Source: Bolinopsis microptera (lineage: Eukaryota > Ctenophora > Tentaculata > Lobata > Bolinopsidae). Taken from it: a DNA stretch of 64,000 bases. Below are positions 61,254 through 64,000 of the stretch, piece by piece. The position numbers and the translations under genes are program-made. Every line of letters starts with the position of its first letter. Position 1 is the first letter of the stretch. The notes below the pieces were generated by a model, which had not been told where the DNA came from, did not search any database, and was given only the letters and a program-made list of their open reading frames with translations. Location: NCBI RefSeq assembly GCF_026151205.1, contig NC_087073.1, positions 8,967,411 to 9,031,410 of the forward strand. The letters are read 5' to 3'.

Positions 61254-61297
61254 CTTAATGTAACTATATTATCGACTTAATGTAACTATATTATCGA
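61254..61297 (+). repeat. 22-bp tandem repeat at the retrotransposon 3' end
   Basis: Two exact copies of CTTAATGTAACTATATTATCGA. Short 3' tandem repeats instead of an A tail are common in CR1- and L2-like elements. Confidence 0.85.
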
Positions 61298-62234
61298 CAT
61301 ATAAATTGATTTAAAGTATAATTAATAAAATATGTTCAATAAAGCGTGTTTATAATTATGATTTATGGTACATTGTTATTTATCATATTTATATTTTAGG
61401 CTGTAACCTTATTAGTTCAATGGAATAAACCTAGCATGCCTTGGTTGCAGCATCGCTTCACTTATAGGTGCATATAGGGCCCGATGTAATTGCTATGATC
61501 AGTTTACTGGTCAACTGGTGTTTCGGTGTCCCTAATTTTGTTTACACTCGGTCACTTGTCAAGGCATGTAAGGTCATTCGGCGATATTTTCTTTGAAATA
61601 AAATGATGTATTTGTGTAACAATTTGAAAGTTTATTGATAAAAAAAAAAATGCTTTTAGTGACAGTGGTTTGAATGCTCTTGGTTTGAAAATCAGTGAAC
61701 CAGAAGAAATTCAATGAAACTAACACGAGATTTGATTTGAAACAATAAAAACAACAATAAAACATCCATTAAAACAACAATAACAATGAAATCTAAAATT
61801 AGCAACGTGCATGTCTGAAATAGCTACAGTATAAAAACAACCAATTTATTAACATCTGATATAATATCTAAAAATGAACCAAACATGACATTTACTAAAA
61901 ATTAAAAATTCTATTTGTCACATTTTAAAACTTTAAAAAACGATTATCATTACATTTGTCATTATTTGACACATTTATTCCTTTAATTAACTTGATTGTA
62001 AGCAACTTGAAAGTTACTACAAAGTAGATGACATGAAAATGACATGAAAATGAGCGAACAGCTTTTAATTACAATTTATGATATAGTTTGGAATAAATTA
62101 AATTCACCTTTTATTCGTGTTTTGTTTGAAAAGCTTACTAAGGCTCACAAAAAATGTGGTTAATTAGATTGAAAAATATATATCATAATCTCATATATAT
62201 ATCTAGGGTTTATGCCAGTACAACATGATATAAC
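61298..62234. other. Intergenic, about 0.9 kb
   Basis: Very AT-rich, probably holding the 3' UTR of the minus-strand lectin-like gene. No coding sequence seen. Confidence 0.45.
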
Positions 62235-62758
62235 TTATTCAATATTGCCCTTTTCTGGTTGAATATAATACCCATCACCCAAAACCACAACCTCAGTAAG
62301 ACATAGAGGTGCTTTGGTATCCAGCTTTATTTCCACCCTCCTGCCATGAACGATTCCTTCCATAGGGATATGATACCATCCAACGCTTCCCTTCTTGTAC
62401 TCTATCGTGTGTATAAGTTGGGAGTCAAGGTATACTTTAGCTTTGTCTATTTTGTTAGCTTGTTCAAGTCGGCTCAGTATATTAATCTCAAATATTCTGT
62501 AGCTCTGAGTAAGATCAACATACCACCAAGCTAACGAGCCGTCTACAGAGGGGTCTGTTTGAGTGGTATTACCATTAATAAATCTTGGATCTTCAATTCC
62601 ATTGACAGCTCTGTTGGGTTCTCCGTTATCAGCTACCGATGATTGGTAACAAGATCTTCCCACAGCTAGGTCTCGGAGAATAGTGCTTTTCTCACCAGTC
62701 CCAAAGACTTCAACTTGGGCCAAGGAGAGAGGTTTACCAGAAGTAAGTAAAACAGATA
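62235..62758 (-). CDS. Last exon of a lectin/discoidin-like domain protein (partial)
   Basis: Read from an acceptor (TATAG before 62758, entering in phase 1) to the stop at 62235, about 173 residues. The body is one galactose-binding-like beta-sandwich: LAVGRSCYQSSVADNGEPNR, AVNGIEDPRF, DGSLAWWYVDLTQSYRIFEI, then GWYHIPMEGIVHGRRVEIKL and LCLTEVVVLG. This is the order of F-type lectins (fucolectins) and F5/8 type C domains. The exon begins with TSGKPLSLAQVEVFGTG, the closing strand of a preceding domain of the same kind, so the protein has at least two domains in tandem. Such proteins are usually secreted and bind cell-surface sugars. The clear HxR...R fucose triad of F-type lectins was not found, so sugar binding is unproven. 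The rest of the gene must lie upstream on the minus strand, towards or beyond 64000. Confidence 0.8.
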
Positions 62759-62798
62759 CTATAATGGCGCAGGAGGGTCAACCTGAAAAGAACATTGC

Positions 62799-62992
62799 TT
62801 GACCCTCCTGCCCCACCGCATGGATCAGGAGGTTCATTTCAGAAACAGTGCTTGACCCTCCTGCCCCACCACATGGATCAGGAGGTTCATTTCAGAAAAA
62901 ACAGTGCTTGACCCTCCTGCCCCACCACATGGATCAGGAGGTTCATTTCAGAAAAAACAGTGCTTGACCCTCCTGCCCCACCACATGGATTA
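62799..62992. repeat. 53-56-bp tandem repeat, about 3.4 copies
   Basis: Units start at 62799, 62852, 62908 and 62964 with TTGACCCTCCTGCCCCACCR and contain CCTCCTG...CAGGAGG, so each unit can form a hairpin. An inverted copy of the opening (CAGGAGGGTCAA) lies at 62770-62781. The array begins within 50 bp of the splice acceptor of the lectin-like exon. Confidence 0.9.
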
Positions 62993-64000
62993 CGGGGGTC
63001 ATTTGAACCCACAAGACCATGTGCACTTATTTCTACATCGCGCGCGATACGTGTGTGCGTGATTACATGAAATCTTACCGCGCCCTACGCCAAGTAGACG
63101 AAAAGCGTGGTCGAAGAGCGAGAGTCGGTACAATAAATAAAACGAGAGTTGGTACATTTAACTGGCATTTTTTAACCGTGGTACAATCAGAATTGCATAC
63201 AGCCGACACAGGATGAGGGGGGGGGGGGCAATGACTACTGATGGAGACTTTTGAGCACCAATGGGGACGAAAATCATAGGGACTGAAGGTCAAATCGCTG
63301 GTGAAATTTTCCATTTGTCCCCATAAGTACCCAAAGTTTTGGCGAGTTTTATGTAGTTTTGATATTATCTTTTATTAAATGACTTCTAAAGGAGACTTTT
63401 GGGTACCAATGGGGGCTAAAAATCTTGGAGACTTGAGGTTAAATTGCTGGCGAAATTCTGCACTTGTCCCCAAAGTCATTGGCTCCCCCCCCCCTCCCCC
63501 GGGTGAGGTGACGGAGAAAAATAAACTGAGCTCAAGGCTACATTTCCAGATATCCCGCCAGGGCACCGTCGCTCATGCTGCAAAGTGTGTTGAGAGATGC
63601 CCACGTCATCACACGTAAACTGTGTCACGAATACCTGAAATGCAGACGTGCAGAACAAACATAACTCTGATCTATATTTTTCATAAAACTTTCAGGATTT
63701 GCCAATGAGGGAAAAGACAGCACTGTCCGAGAAGCTAGAAATGCATGAATCATAGGTGACATGGATAGGGGTAAGAAGTTTTTAAAAAACATGAAAATTG
63801 TGAAAGGAAAAGAAGTAGAAATGAGAAAGGGTAGATTTAAAATGTTTGAGAATCGATTTTGTGCTGAAGAACTCCGTCCGCAGGACGGGCTTCCGGCTAC
63901 TTATGATAATTCGAATAAATTTGAGATTCAAACAAGCTACGAATACGAATGCTTATAGCAGTGGCAAGCTCGTGGCAAGCTCTTGTTTGCTGCGCATTGG
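62993..64000. other. Unassigned right end
   Basis: No gene supported on either strand. It contains a G run at about 63217-63228, a C-rich run at about 63484-63500 and a diverged direct duplication (63231-63315 and 63381-63475) sharing GACTTTTGRGYACCAATGGG, AAATYGCTGG and TTGTCCCC. Short frames such as 63761-63958 show no known motif. Confidence 0.45.

Larger units (their letters stand above)
58628..61297 (+). mobile_element. 5'-truncated Jockey/CR1/L2-like non-LTR retrotransposon
   Basis: It starts within the apurinic-type endonuclease: a frame can be read from about 58628 (ILSSFYRV...), before VGDLNMPQVRW and the late endonuclease motif CGSDHYAIRFD, followed by a reverse transcriptase and a 3' end made of two copies of a 22-bp unit. 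No A tail and no target-site duplication were found. The 5' break lies about 75 bp from the JADE start codon, in the opposite orientation to JADE. Confidence 0.85.

Overview
This is nuclear DNA from an animal. It is AT-rich overall, its coding exons are split by many GT-AG introns, and the proteins are animal chromatin and cytoskeleton factors (PHF12, CLASP, JADE). There is no operon structure. Non-LTR retroelements and many tandem repeats sit in introns and intergenic DNA. A cnidarian or another marine invertebrate fits best, but that is inference; the species cannot be read from the window.

Layout. 357-2418 (+) is a type I Baeyer-Villiger-like flavin monooxygenase, complete except for one extra base near 1225. 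3722-10615 (+) is PHF12, a PHD-finger/FHA protein of Sin3-type corepressor complexes, in ten exons. Its third intron carries a 5'-truncated retroelement (5101-6070) between 13-bp target-site duplications, and a possible alternative first exon. 13697-15324 (+) is a four-exon gene for a 249-residue protein that faintly resembles BCL2L14 (Bcl-G). 15325-20099 has no gene but holds a GC-rich cluster of direct and inverted repeats (16.6-18.7 kb).

20100-54936 (-) is one very large gene for CLASP, the microtubule plus-end TOG-domain protein. I traced 40 exons whose phases all agree (6,552 nt, 2,183 residues). The TOG arrays are conventional. The Ser/Arg-rich linker is about 1,080 residues, built of symmetric phase-1 exons, several of which repeat one motif, and it carries three [ST]xIP EB1-binding motifs. 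Its 12.5-kb sixth intron contains a 54-copy 19-bp minisatellite.

56219-58552 (-) is a JADE-family scaffold of HBO1 acetyltransferase complexes, in a single exon. About 75 bp upstream of its start lies the truncated end of a Jockey/CR1/L2-like retrotransposon (58628-61297, +), which has one frameshift between endonuclease and reverse transcriptase. 62235-62758 (-) is the last exon of a secreted-type lectin/discoidin-like protein, followed by 56-bp tandem repeats and unassigned sequence to the end.

The genes are not a functional cluster. Two are PHD-type chromatin factors and one is a microtubule regulator. The most striking signal is structural: three splice sites, in two genes, lie inside local tandem duplications, and at each one the extra copies are decayed, coding, or would introduce a stop codon.
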